Assembly: GCA_944324905.1 (NCBI GenBank)
Contig: CALUYB010000002.1
Span: 109,282 to 173,281, forward strand
DNA: 64,000 bases
Origin: Candidatus Gastranaerophilales bacterium
Lineage (GTDB): Bacteria > Cyanobacteriota > Vampirovibrionia > Gastranaerophilales > Gastranaerophilaceae
Reading direction: 5' to 3'
The notes beneath the pieces are model-generated. The model saw nothing but the letters and a program-made list of their open reading frames with translations. It was not told where the DNA came from and ran no database searches. Shown in pieces: positions 52,788 through 61,156 of the stretch (the stretch's first letter is position 1; each line of letters opens with the position of its first letter). The position numbers were made by a program, and so were the translations under genes.

Positions 52788-53327
52788 ATGAATGTAGTAC
52801 AACCTATAAAAAAGATAGAAGATATTCAAAAGATTAAAAAATATTTGGCCAAAAAACCAAGAGATGCTCTGCTTTTTAGTTTCGGTATAAATACGGGACT
52901 TAGAATATCAGATATATTATCGCTTAATGTTGGGGAGGTAAAAGGCAGAGATTATATTGAAATTAGAGAGAAAAAGACGAATAAGTATAAGAAATTCCCG
53001 CTTAATAGGTTTTTGAAGGAGGAGATTGATTTATTTGTAGAAGGATTACCGAGTGAGCAACCGCTTTTTTATACACAAAAACATTGCAGGCTTGATAGAG
53101 CACAGGCGTATAGAATTTTGAATAAGGCAGCACAAGCTGTTAGTGTGAAGGAAAGAATTGGAACACATACACTAAGGAAGACATTCGGGTATCATCATTA
53201 TAAAAAATATAATGATATAGTACTCCTGCAAAAAATCTTTAACCACTCTTCGCCATCAGTAACGCTTCGCTACATCGGCATCGAACAAGACACAATAGAT
53301 GAAAGTTATATGAATTTTTATTTATAG
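52788..53327 (+). CDS. small tyrosine recombinase, catalytic domain only
   Basis: A 179-residue site-specific recombinase lacking the N-terminal core-binding domain of usual integrases. All catalytic residues are visible: Arg in INTGLRISDIL, Lys in REKKTNKYKK, His-x-x-Arg in GTHTLRKTFGYH, His in KIFNHSSPSVTL, and the Tyr nucleophile in RYIGI. Similar stand-alone small recombinases occur in Firmicutes. In phase-variable type I restriction loci such enzymes invert hsdS segments. Here it stands about 9 kb from hsdS and next to a hairpin-rich site. It is convergent with the radical SAM gene (14-base gap). Confidence 0.92.
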   Translation: MNVVQPIKKIEDIQKIKKYLAKKPRDALLFSFGINTGLRISDILSLNVGEVKGRDYIEIREKKTNKYKKFPLNRFLKEEIDLFVEGLPSEQPLFYTQKHCRLDRAQAYRILNKAAQAVSVKERIGTHTLRKTFGYHHYKKYNDIVLLQKIFNHSSPSVTLRYIGIEQDTIDESYMNFYL

Positions 53328-53341
53328 AAATACAAGAAATT

Positions 53342-54352
53342 TTATTGTATCTTTAAACACATCGGATCTGATAAATAATTAAGATATCCTATTGAATAAA
53401 ATTTTTGACCAAGACATCCACAATTACATTGTTTATATGTTGTACACTGTTTATAATTTTTATCAGTTGAAAATTTTCTGATTTCATTTAAATAATTTGA
53501 TTTTTCCCAACATTCTTTTAAAGAGTTATTTTTTAATGAATAGTACTTATCTTTAATTCCTAAATCTTTTGGTGTAATTCCTTTAAAAGCATCGCAAGGA
53601 CATATGGTCAAATCTGGTCTTATTGTTAATTCTTCAGTACCGGAATTACAAGGTTTACTATCTTCAAGACCTAAAAAATTATAAGGAGAACCAACTCTTA
53701 TATTATATCCTTGTTTTCTAAGAGTAATAATAATTTCTCGCAATTCAATATTCTGCTCAATACTGAGGAATTCTTTTTTATGTTTAGTTGCCCTTCCCTG
53801 TGGTACTAAACGTAATATACTTATATTACTTACACCTATTTTTTTCCCAAGCCAAGCTATTTGAGGTAATTCTTTATAATTACTTGCTAATGGGACAAAA
53901 TGAATTTCCGTTGAAATATTCAAAGACACGCATTTTTCTATCGCAGATATAGTTTTATTATAACTACCTTTTATTTTTGTTACATCTTCGTGTTGTTTTC
54001 TATCTGATGAAAATAAGGTGAATATTATCCTATTTAATCCCATACTTTTAAGTATTTCTATCTTTTCATTGAATAATGATATATTCCCAGTTGTATAAAC
54101 ACAAGTTTTAATATTATTATTATTTAAAATATTTATTAATTCATCAATTCCTTTCCATAAGAGAGGTTCCCCGCCAGAAAATTTAATTTCTTCCACTCCC
54201 ATTCTTATTGCTTCTTCAATAATTATTTTAGCTTTATTAAGGGAAATCTCTTTTGTAGATATTTTCTTCGCCAGACTAGAACAATGCTTGCAACAAAGAT
54301 TGCATGCATCTGTAAGTTCTATTTTTAATTCTTTAAGATGAAAATTTTTCAA
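53342..54352 (-). CDS. radical SAM/SPASM-type enzyme
   Basis: A 336-residue radical S-adenosylmethionine enzyme. The cluster motif CX3CX2C is at Cys17, Cys21 and Cys24, followed by a GGEPLLW motif near residue 60. The C-terminal third has a SPASM-like Cys pattern: CNSGTEELTIRPDLTICPC, then CTTYKQCNCGCLGQ and a final Cys. It would hold one SAM cluster and one or two auxiliary clusters. It is the last gene of a six-gene operon, 12 bases after the helical-domain gene. Substrate unknown; relatives act on peptides or alcohols, and in this context a modified nucleotide or carrier-bound group is possible (inference). Confidence 0.88.
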   Translation of the reverse strand: MKNFHLKELKIELTDACNLCCKHCSSLAKKISTKEISLNKAKIIIEEAIRMGVEEIKFSGGEPLLWKGIDELINILNNNNIKTCVYTTGNISLFNEKIEILKSMGLNRIIFTLFSSDRKQHEDVTKIKGSYNKTISAIEKCVSLNISTEIHFVPLASNYKELPQIAWLGKKIGVSNISILRLVPQGRATKHKKEFLSIEQNIELREIIITLRKQGYNIRVGSPYNFLGLEDSKPCNSGTEELTIRPDLTICPCDAFKGITPKDLGIKDKYYSLKNNSLKECWEKSNYLNEIRKFSTDKNYKQCTTYKQCNCGCLGQKFYSIGYLNYLSDPMCLKIQ

Positions 54353-54364
54353 TGTGATCTCCTA

Positions 54365-55369
54365 TTATTTCTTTATACCAAGATTATCATTAATATTCCA
54401 TTTGGGTGGAAAATAAAAATCAATTTTTGAAGAATTACATTTGTATTTCTGTTTTATTCTGGTTCTTGCTTGTTTTGATTTTACATTAGGAAATGCAACT
54501 CTTGAGTATTTATCAATTTCGCAGAAAAGATTTTGACAATCTATTAATTGTAGTTGTCGACCTCCTAACGTCCTAAATTTTATACCACGTTTTTTGAACT
54601 CTTCATCTTGTCTCTCTGCAACTAAATATATTAAATCTACCTCATTTAATCCTCCAAAATCTGAAAAACATTTTTGAATTCCAGAATATGCACCTGGACC
54701 AGGAACTACAAATGACATTTCGGAGAAGTTAGTTAATTCACTATAATTTATATCTATAGCATATTGAAATGCCAAAAAATCACCTAACATTGGGAATTCT
54801 CTCAAATGAGTAAAAACTTGCTGTAAAGACTTTGCCTTCACTATTTTTATCAATGATTTTGGACTTATGATTTCTTCAAGCATTTTTAGGTTATTTTGAT
54901 GCTTTTTGTGGTAACCAAAGCAATTACCACCTGATGGCATTATATATGCTGCAGAATATATAGACTTTTTTTTCATCGTTTCTTGTAATATTTTATCGTA
55001 AGTCTCAAAGGAATACGTTTTATACAATATTTCGCCTAGTTTGTCTTGTAATATTTCCCATGTATCAATTTTATTAAAAATTTTAAATAATAATATCCTA
55101 AACAATAAATCTTCTTCATTATATTTGTTTGAATAAATAACATTTCGTATTAAATATTGGCTTACACGATCTGAAGCACGATAAGCATTCGTAAATTTGT
55201 ATGTATTTAAAATTTCATCATGTGTCCAAGGTTGTTTTTCATTATAAAATTTTTTAAAAAATATTTCTTGTCTTTCTGCTGCAAAATACCAATATGCATC
55301 AAAAACTTCAGTTGTTTTTACTGGATACCAAGAATCTATATTATATTTGTCTTTATATTTTATTTTCAT
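54365..55369 (-). CDS. HMUDK-helical / aGPT-pyrophosphorylase-like protein
   Basis: A 334-residue protein with two segments I associate with the helical family described by Iyer and Aravind in DNA-thymine hypermodification systems (hydroxymethyluracil-DNA kinase helical domain, alpha-glutamyl/putrescinyl thymine pyrophosphorylases). They are FDAYWYFAAERQ at 23-34 and FTNAYRASDRVSQYLIR at 59-75. A later VVPGPGAYSGIQKCF (221-235) resembles the helix-hairpin-helix glycine loop of DNA glycosylases. No P-loop kinase is present, so it stands alone. It is 23 bases downstream of the thymidylate-synthase-like gene. Assignment is from recalled motifs, not a search. Confidence 0.7.
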   Translation of the reverse strand: MKIKYKDKYNIDSWYPVKTTEVFDAYWYFAAERQEIFFKKFYNEKQPWTHDEILNTYKFTNAYRASDRVSQYLIRNVIYSNKYNEEDLLFRILLFKIFNKIDTWEILQDKLGEILYKTYSFETYDKILQETMKKKSIYSAAYIMPSGGNCFGYHKKHQNNLKMLEEIISPKSLIKIVKAKSLQQVFTHLREFPMLGDFLAFQYAIDINYSELTNFSEMSFVVPGPGAYSGIQKCFSDFGGLNEVDLIYLVAERQDEEFKKRGIKFRTLGGRQLQLIDCQNLFCEIDKYSRVAFPNVKSKQARTRIKQKYKCNSSKIDFYFPPKWNINDNLGIKK

Positions 55370-55392
55370 TTTATTAACCTACTAATACTTCA

Positions 55393-56145
55393 TTATTCTT
55401 TCATAATATTAACAATTGCGTTATAAAGTTCTTTTAAATTCTTTTTTGTACTACCTAAAACATAATTGCTAGCAATGCAACAAACACTTTTAAACGGGAT
55501 ACCCATTGCCTCAGCAACAAATTTACCAAGAGAATATAACCCCCAATAATTACCAAAAGCTTTGCTAAAACAGTCTTGGGAAGCATAAAAACCAACAATA
55601 GTAAGACCTTCTTGCCCATTAGATCCTTCGGGGACAAAGACCACTTGTTGCAAACATGGGAACCCCCTTCTAGGAGCTTTAGATATATCTTCATACGGAT
55701 TAAAAATTGTAGCTTGAAGAGCTGATTTTCTATGAGTACCCTGATTCCATGTTTTAATAATTTCTTCTAACTGATTTTTTTGATTTTTGGCATCGCCGAA
55801 CGCAATTAATCTTTTAAAATAACTGCCTAATCGGTTTTGTTGAGTCTTTTTCAACTTAGGCCATATTTTCAAATATCTTGCATATAAAGTTTCACGATCA
55901 TTATTTGATGTTTGCCATAAATATTCCGGGAATATGGTATTTCTTACAGTTTCTATAGGAAAATTCTTAGTACGCTTGAGATTCAGATTTAAAATTTTGA
56001 TAATATCTTTATCCCAGAACTCATCAGCAGTTGCATCAAACTTAACAATCATAGGTAAAATATTTCCTCTTGGAGCATTATAGCATTTTATGAATGCTTT
56101 AGCCCAAGCAGTTGGTAAATCTTTTTCTTCTATAGTATGTATCAT
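55393..56145 (-). CDS. divergent thymidylate synthase-like protein
   Basis: A 250-residue protein with the thymidylate synthase layout in its C-terminal half: SALQATIFNPYEDI (SRR...WNP region), RRGFPCLQQVVF with a candidate nucleophile Cys164, then GFYASQDCFSKAFGNYWGLYSLGKFVAEA. In that stretch Gln190-Asp191 and Asn199 fall at the positions of the family QRSxD and N of the PFN motif. The Asn fits uracil rather than cytosine recognition. The PPCH His is replaced by Leu, and the terminal HxY is SNY. It may make a 5-hydroxymethyl or other dUMP derivative, or be inactive. Gap of three bases after the ImmA gene. Confidence 0.72.
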   Translation of the reverse strand: MIHTIEEKDLPTAWAKAFIKCYNAPRGNILPMIVKFDATADEFWDKDIIKILNLNLKRTKNFPIETVRNTIFPEYLWQTSNNDRETLYARYLKIWPKLKKTQQNRLGSYFKRLIAFGDAKNQKNQLEEIIKTWNQGTHRKSALQATIFNPYEDISKAPRRGFPCLQQVVFVPEGSNGQEGLTIVGFYASQDCFSKAFGNYWGLYSLGKFVAEAMGIPFKSVCCIASNYVLGSTKKNLKELYNAIVNIMKE

Positions 56146-56148
56146 AAC

Positions 56149-57000
56149 TTAATCCTCTTCGCTTAAAAATCTATATCTTGCCAAACCAGAATATTCTCTT
56201 CTTGATATTCTTATATTTGCCGCCCAGTTATTATTCAAAATTCTTGAATAGCCCACATTTTTTGCTTTGTAAAAAGAAAATTCAGCTGATTTAGCTTCAT
56301 ATGATATTTCTAAAAAATGATTATCAATTTTAAAACTTTTAGGACAAGCGATATAATCATCAACTTGTAAATCAACTGGTTTATTCGGCCAATTATTATC
56401 AACTATTATTAAATCGTTAGAGGTATCAACACCAAGCTGTCTTTTTATATCTTTTGGTGTAAATTTTTTCAGATTCCGAAGTTGCTCTTTTGTAATCATT
56501 TTAAGCGAGTATGTTAAATGATTTAGGATTGTTCCATAACCTACACCAAAAATTGAGGAAAGTTTGAAAATTTCCATGGCAGTTACATGTTTGATGTTGA
56601 TGTTTTGTTTTGATAACATATTCATTACTATTCGTTTTGGCATCAATAAAAAACCTGCGAAACAATCTACTAAAAATTCATCAGAGTCAAAACCTGAAAC
56701 ATTTTGAGTTGTTAGTTGATCAATCTTTGTGCCATGATTAAAATAATGATGTCCTAATTCATGTGCACAAGTAAAAACTTTTCTTCCATTTGGACGATAT
56801 GACCCTATAATTATTGTTGGGCTTGGTTCTTTTGCATACATACCCTCTAGTGATTCTATGTTTTCGTATCTCACTGAACAACCCATTTTTAAGGCAATAT
56901 CAACAGGATCTATTATGGACAGAGAGTTAATGTTAAGTTTTTTCCTAAGCTGTTCTGCTGCTTTCAATGCTTTTAAAACCAATTGATCACGATTTTCCAT
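56149..57000 (-). CDS. ImmA/IrrE-family zinc metalloprotease
   Basis: A 283-residue protein. The zinc motif HELGH is at residues 80-84 (CAHELGHHYFNH), and DEFLVDCFAGFLLMPK about 25 residues later gives the third ligand region. ImmA proteases cut XRE-type repressors after a stress signal, releasing mobile elements or stress genes. The C-terminal 100 residues are a beta-rich extension of unknown role. The start overlaps the XRE stop by one base, as in classical ImmR-ImmA pairs, so it probably inactivates that regulator. Confidence 0.9.
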   Translation of the reverse strand: MENRDQLVLKALKAAEQLRKKLNINSLSIIDPVDIALKMGCSVRYENIESLEGMYAKEPSPTIIIGSYRPNGRKVFTCAHELGHHYFNHGTKIDQLTTQNVSGFDSDEFLVDCFAGFLLMPKRIVMNMLSKQNINIKHVTAMEIFKLSSIFGVGYGTILNHLTYSLKMITKEQLRNLKKFTPKDIKRQLGVDTSNDLIIVDNNWPNKPVDLQVDDYIACPKSFKIDNHFLEISYEAKSAEFSFYKAKNVGYSRILNNNWAANIRISRREYSGLARYRFLSEED

Positions 57001-57347
57001 TAATGACTATCTCCTTTGGGTTTTAAAGAATTTAAAAGATCAACTATTTTATCTATGTCTTCGGATTTAAGCCCTGATAGATTTCGTGCTGCTAACTGTA
57101 TTTTATCTCTTTGTTCATCACTTTTATTTTCTCCTTTACCTGCAAGCCAATTAATATCAACTTCAAATATGTCGGACATTGAGATCAATTCTTCTGCAGA
57201 AACTTTTCGTTTTCCAGATTCAATTTCTGCTACCGATGGCCTTGGGATATTCAATAATTTAGCTAACTGGTTTTGAGTTAATCCGGCCCGTTCTCTTGCA
57301 AGTGATATTCTATTTGCAATAATTTTTCGTTTCTCGTTTTCTTTCAT
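57000..57347 (-). CDS. XRE-family transcriptional repressor
   Basis: A 115-residue regulator with an N-terminal Cro/CI helix-turn-helix at about residues 20-60 (AGLTQNQLAKLLNIPRPSVAEIESGKRK), then SMSDIFEVDINWLAG, and a C-terminal helical segment likely cut by the adjacent ImmA protease. It lies second in the operon, 11 bases after the carrier protein gene. A palindrome in front of the operon is its likely binding site. Confidence 0.92.
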   Translation of the reverse strand: MKENEKRKIIANRISLARERAGLTQNQLAKLLNIPRPSVAEIESGKRKVSAEELISMSDIFEVDINWLAGKGENKSDEQRDKIQLAARNLSGLKSEDIDKIVDLLNSLKPKGDSH

Positions 57348-57358
57348 ATATTTGACTC

Positions 57359-57649
57359 CTAATTTAGATAAGTAGAAATTTTCTCAACAACTTGATCAAT
57401 ATTTAAATAATTTGGGTATTTTAACTTATCATTATCTGTAAATATAGATTGAATTTTTTCATCGTTAATATTGAAGCCGTCTAAAATGTCTATAGTGAGT
57501 TCAACACTCATTAAACTATCAATAGCAAGTAGGTCAATTAATGCCTCTTTACTTGATGAAATATCTGGCATAGAATTACTAGGATATGTTTGAGAGTAGT
57601 AGTGCTCAATTATTTCTATAAGTTTGAGTTTTATATTTGCTTTAGTCAT
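57359..57649 (-). CDS. acyl-carrier-like protein
   Basis: A 96-residue acidic helical protein. The motif LLAIDSLMSVELTIDIL has Ser45 in the DSL context of phosphopantetheine attachment (Asp44-Ser45-Leu46), preceded by an N-terminal helix (IKLKLIEIIEHYYSQ). It is divergent from fatty-acid-synthesis carriers and probably carries an acyl or aminoacyl group for the operon's chemistry. It is the first gene of the operon with ribosome site TAGGAGGTT just upstream. No transferase or adenylating partner is visible in the operon. Confidence 0.75.
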   Translation of the reverse strand: MTKANIKLKLIEIIEHYYSQTYPSNSMPDISSSKEALIDLLAIDSLMSVELTIDILDGFNINDEKIQSIFTDNDKLKYPNYLNIDQVVEKISTYLN

Positions 57650-57668
57650 GTTTAACCTCCTAATGTGT

Positions 57669-57697
57669 AGTATAAATTATTTTTTTATTTTTGTCAA
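57669..57697 (-). promoter_or_regulatory. strong promoter of the six-gene operon
   Basis: On the minus strand, perfect TTGACA (57697-57692) and TATACT (57674-57669) with a 17-base spacer, about 20 bases before the ACP start codon. Confidence 0.8.
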
Positions 57698-57700
57698 GTT

Positions 57701-57728
57701 ATCTTACAACGTGTTAGATTTTCTTACA
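57701..57728. promoter_or_regulatory. palindromic operator plus extra half-site
   Basis: ATCTTACAACGTGTTAGAT (57701-57719) is an imperfect palindrome ATCTnACAnnnTGTnAGAT. A further TCTTACA half-site starts at 57722, exactly 20 bases after the first. It lies just upstream of the -35 of the operon and about 50 bases before hsdR, so a regulator bound there could affect both directions. The XRE protein of the operon is the obvious candidate. Confidence 0.65.
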
Positions 57729-57775
57729 TGTATCTTTGGATTTTTGTGTTACACTAATAAAAAGGGATGTTTTCT

Positions 57776-60700
57776 ATGAGCAATTTTGAATTTTTAAAAA
57801 ATGAATATCCTGAATTGGCTGAACTTGGAGCTATAGCAGAGGAGTTAATAGACACTGATGCTGCATCTTGTCTTACAAAATTACGTTTAATTGCAGAATA
57901 TATCGCAAAAGATATTTATTTTAGATATTTCCACGAGAAGTCATATGAAAAACAAATCGATCTTTTAAAAGAATTAGAACCCTATATTGATTCTAAATAT
58001 ATGGATGTGTTTCATATTATAAGAAAAAAAGGAAATTCAGCAACTCATGCAAATATTGGGAGCAAAGAAAATGCACATATTCTTCTAAAATATGCTTGGG
58101 GTTTGTGTGTTTGGCATTATGTAACTAACTGTGGCGGAGATAGCTCTCTTATTAAGCCTTATGAAAGACCTGTAAGTAGAAAACTTTTACTTGAAAAAGA
58201 GCTTGAGGAAGCTAAAAAAAGAAGTGCTGAACTTGAAGCAGAACTAAAAGTTAAAGAAGAGCAGTTAAGTAAAGTAACAGTCTCATCTAAAGAAGACTTT
58301 ATAAATAATCAAAACGAAAATAGAGAAACGACCGATAGACTTGGTGATTTAACTGAAGCTCAAACAAGAAACTATATAATTGATGAAATGCTTATTGAAG
58401 CCGGTTGGAGTATCAAAAAAGTTGAAAACTTTAATAGAGAAATCAAAGAATATGATACAGAAGAAGTTAAACGTGAAGTTGCAGTAAACAATTTGCCAAA
58501 TACACCTTCCGGTAAAGGTTATATTGATTATGCTTTATGTGATGCTACAGGTAAAATTATTGCAATTATAGAAGCTAAAAAGACTAGAAGAGATCCAAAA
58601 GAAGGTAAAACACAAGCTTTCTATTATGCAAATTCTGTTGAAATGGAAACTGGTTTTAGACCATTAATATTCTATACAAACGGTTTTGAGACTTATTTCT
58701 GGGATGATGTTAATTATTCTCCTAGACGCATTTATGGAATGTTTTCAAAAGACGATATTGAAACAAGACTTTTCCAAAGACAAAACCGTATGCCATTAGA
58801 AAACGTTGAAATTGATACATCAATAACAAACAGAGATTATCAAATTTCTGCTATCAGAAAGACCTATGAAGCTTTTAGCGTAGGTCAAAGAAAAGCTCTT
58901 ATTGTAATGGCAACAGGAACTGGTAAAACCAGAACTGCGATGTCAACTATTAAAGGCTTGGTTAATGCTAATTGGGTTAAAAGAATTCTATTTTTAGTTG
59001 ATAGAGATGAATTAAGGAAACAAGCTGATAGTGCTTTTAACAAACATTTAAACTCATTATCAAGAGTTCTGTTGAATTCTGAAACTAGAGGCAATATGAA
59101 TTCAAAAGTCTATATTGCGACATATCCTGCAATGCAAAAGGCTTATCAACTATATACACCAGGATTTTTTGATTTAATAATCGCAGATGAATCACACCGT
59201 TCGATTTATAATGTGTATGGAGAAATCTTCAAATATTTTGATGCTTTTCAAATCGGCTTAACTGCAACACCTGTTGATTATATATCAAGAAACACATTCT
59301 CAATGTTTGATACTGAAGATGGGAACCCTACTTTCAGCTACGAACTTGATGATGCGATCAAGGAAAAATATCTTGTGCCTTATAAAGTTCAAAAAGTTCA
59401 AACTCAGTTTCTTGAAAGAGGTATCAAATATTCTGACTTAAGTCAAAAACAAAAACAGGAACTGGCTGAGCAAGTCGAAGACCCTGAAAAATTTGATTTT
59501 GAAAGTAGTGAACTTGAATCTCAAATAACAAATAAAGATACCAATAGAAAAATCATAAAGAACCTTATGGATAATGGGCTAAGAGATTCTAACGGTAGAC
59601 TAGGTAAAACAATAATTTTTGCAAGAAGCCATAAACACGGTGAAATTCTTGAAGATTTATTTAATCAAATGTACCCAGAATATGGTTGGAAATATGCAAG
59701 ACTAATCGATTCACACGATCCTAATGCATCGCTTTTACTTGATGATTTTAAAGGAGAAGAGCAAGAGAATAATATCAATATTGCGATTTCTGTTTCTATG
59801 CTAGATACAGGTGTTGACGTCCCTGAGATTTTGAATCTTGTATTTGCAAAACCTATTTATTCAAAAGTTAAATTCTGGCAGATGATAGGTAGAGGCACAA
59901 GACTTTGTGAAAACTTACTTGGCCCTGGCAAAGATAAAGAAGGTTTTGTAATTTTTGATCATTACTCTAATTTTGAATTCTTTGGAGAAAATCCGGAAGG
60001 TTATGTTCCAAAAGAACAGCTATCTTTGTATGAAAGACTCTTTATGTCGAGAATTTCTCTAGCAGTAACTGCAAAAGAATTAGGTAATGAGCATATTCTG
60101 AATAAGACTGTTGAACAGTTGAAAAATGATATAAAAACACTGCCTAAAAAATCAGTTGACGTTCAAGAACACGCAATGAAACTTGATGAAATCTTAAAAA
60201 CAGATTACTATTGGCAAGACTTGGATGATGATTTTTTACATGTTCTTGATACTATTGTAAGACCATTGATGAAAAGACATCAAACTTCATTTACACAAGA
60301 TAGAGCAATGCAGTTTGAAATTAATGTAATTCAACTGGAAGTGTTGGAGCTTGAAAGGTTAATTCTTCAACAAAGACAAATTGAAACCACTCAACAAGAT
60401 AAAAAAATAGAACTTGTAAAAAATAAAATAAGAAAATCAGTTTTCCATCTAAGAGAAACTATTAACAAGGTCAAAGAAAAAACTGAGACGATAAACAAAG
60501 TTAAATCTCAAAATTTTGGTACACCTTTTAATTTTGATGAAATGGAAACTATTAAAGATGAACTTGCGCCGATTATGCAATATAGTCAAAGAGATATAAT
60601 TTATAATGATATTATAGAAATTGATGTTTCTGATGATATAACAATAGATAAAGAGCTTGATTTGAATCTTTTCTATGTATTTGGTGAAGGCTTTAGGTAT

Positions 60701-61153
60701 AATATAGAACAATTCTTAAATAAAATAGCGAGTGAAAATATTGTTCTTCAAAAAATCAAAAGAGGACAAAAAACAACAGAACAAGATATTCAATCGCTTG
60801 TTTCAATTGTTCTTGAACAAAACCCGCATTTTACCTTGAAGCAACTGGAAAAGCTGTATCCGGATAAAGCTCAAGATATTGATTTATTAATCCGCTCAAT
60901 TGTTGGAGTTGATGAGAATGAAGTTAAATCAAGAATAAAGAATTTTATTGAAAACCATACAACGCTGACATCTGTACAATTACAATGCCTAAAACTAATT
61001 GAAAACCAACTGAAAGCCAATAAATATTTTAAATTGGGTTCATTATATGAGGCGCCTTTTACTCAACTTGGATATGATATTTTCAATGATGAAGAGCTCC
61101 AAGAATTAATGAATGCTCTTGATGGCTACGTAATAAAACAAAAAGTTGGTTAA
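57776..61153 (+). CDS. hsdR: type I restriction enzyme R subunit
   Basis: Motor and nuclease subunit of a type I restriction system. The in-frame ATG at 57767 follows the AAAGGG site without a gap; the ATG at 57776 has a nine-base spacing and is preferred (1125 residues). Parts: an N-terminal DUF4145-like helical domain (about 1-110), a coiled coil (about 140-170), the HsdR nuclease domain with YIDYALCDATGKIIAIIEAKKTRRDP (about 245-275), helicase motifs MATGTGKTRTAM and IADESHRS, MIGRGTRLCENL, and an EcoEI-type C-terminal domain. hsdM follows three bases later. Confidence 0.95.
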   Translation: MSNFEFLKNEYPELAELGAIAEELIDTDAASCLTKLRLIAEYIAKDIYFRYFHEKSYEKQIDLLKELEPYIDSKYMDVFHIIRKKGNSATHANIGSKENAHILLKYAWGLCVWHYVTNCGGDSSLIKPYERPVSRKLLLEKELEEAKKRSAELEAELKVKEEQLSKVTVSSKEDFINNQNENRETTDRLGDLTEAQTRNYIIDEMLIEAGWSIKKVENFNREIKEYDTEEVKREVAVNNLPNTPSGKGYIDYALCDATGKIIAIIEAKKTRRDPKEGKTQAFYYANSVEMETGFRPLIFYTNGFETYFWDDVNYSPRRIYGMFSKDDIETRLFQRQNRMPLENVEIDTSITNRDYQISAIRKTYEAFSVGQRKALIVMATGTGKTRTAMSTIKGLVNANWVKRILFLVDRDELRKQADSAFNKHLNSLSRVLLNSETRGNMNSKVYIATYPAMQKAYQLYTPGFFDLIIADESHRSIYNVYGEIFKYFDAFQIGLTATPVDYISRNTFSMFDTEDGNPTFSYELDDAIKEKYLVPYKVQKVQTQFLERGIKYSDLSQKQKQELAEQVEDPEKFDFESSELESQITNKDTNRKIIKNLMDNGLRDSNGRLGKTIIFARSHKHGEILEDLFNQMYPEYGWKYARLIDSHDPNASLLLDDFKGEEQENNINIAISVSMLDTGVDVPEILNLVFAKPIYSKVKFWQMIGRGTRLCENLLGPGKDKEGFVIFDHYSNFEFFGENPEGYVPKEQLSLYERLFMSRISLAVTAKELGNEHILNKTVEQLKNDIKTLPKKSVDVQEHAMKLDEILKTDYYWQDLDDDFLHVLDTIVRPLMKRHQTSFTQDRAMQFEINVIQLEVLELERLILQQRQIETTQQDKKIELVKNKIRKSVFHLRETINKVKEKTETINKVKSQNFGTPFNFDEMETIKDELAPIMQYSQRDIIYNDIIEIDVSDDITIDKELDLNLFYVFGEGFRYNIEQFLNKIASENIVLQKIKRGQKTTEQDIQSLVSIVLEQNPHFTLKQLEKLYPDKAQDIDLLIRSIVGVDENEVKSRIKNFIENHTTLTSVQLQCLKLIENQLKANKYFKLGSLYEAPFTQLGYDIFNDEELQELMNALDGYVIKQKVG

Positions 61154-61156
61154 TTT

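Noticed and set aside
60449..60712. Minus-strand frame of 87 codons inside hsdR
   Set aside because: Composition mirrors AT-rich hsdR; no ribosome site and no family features.
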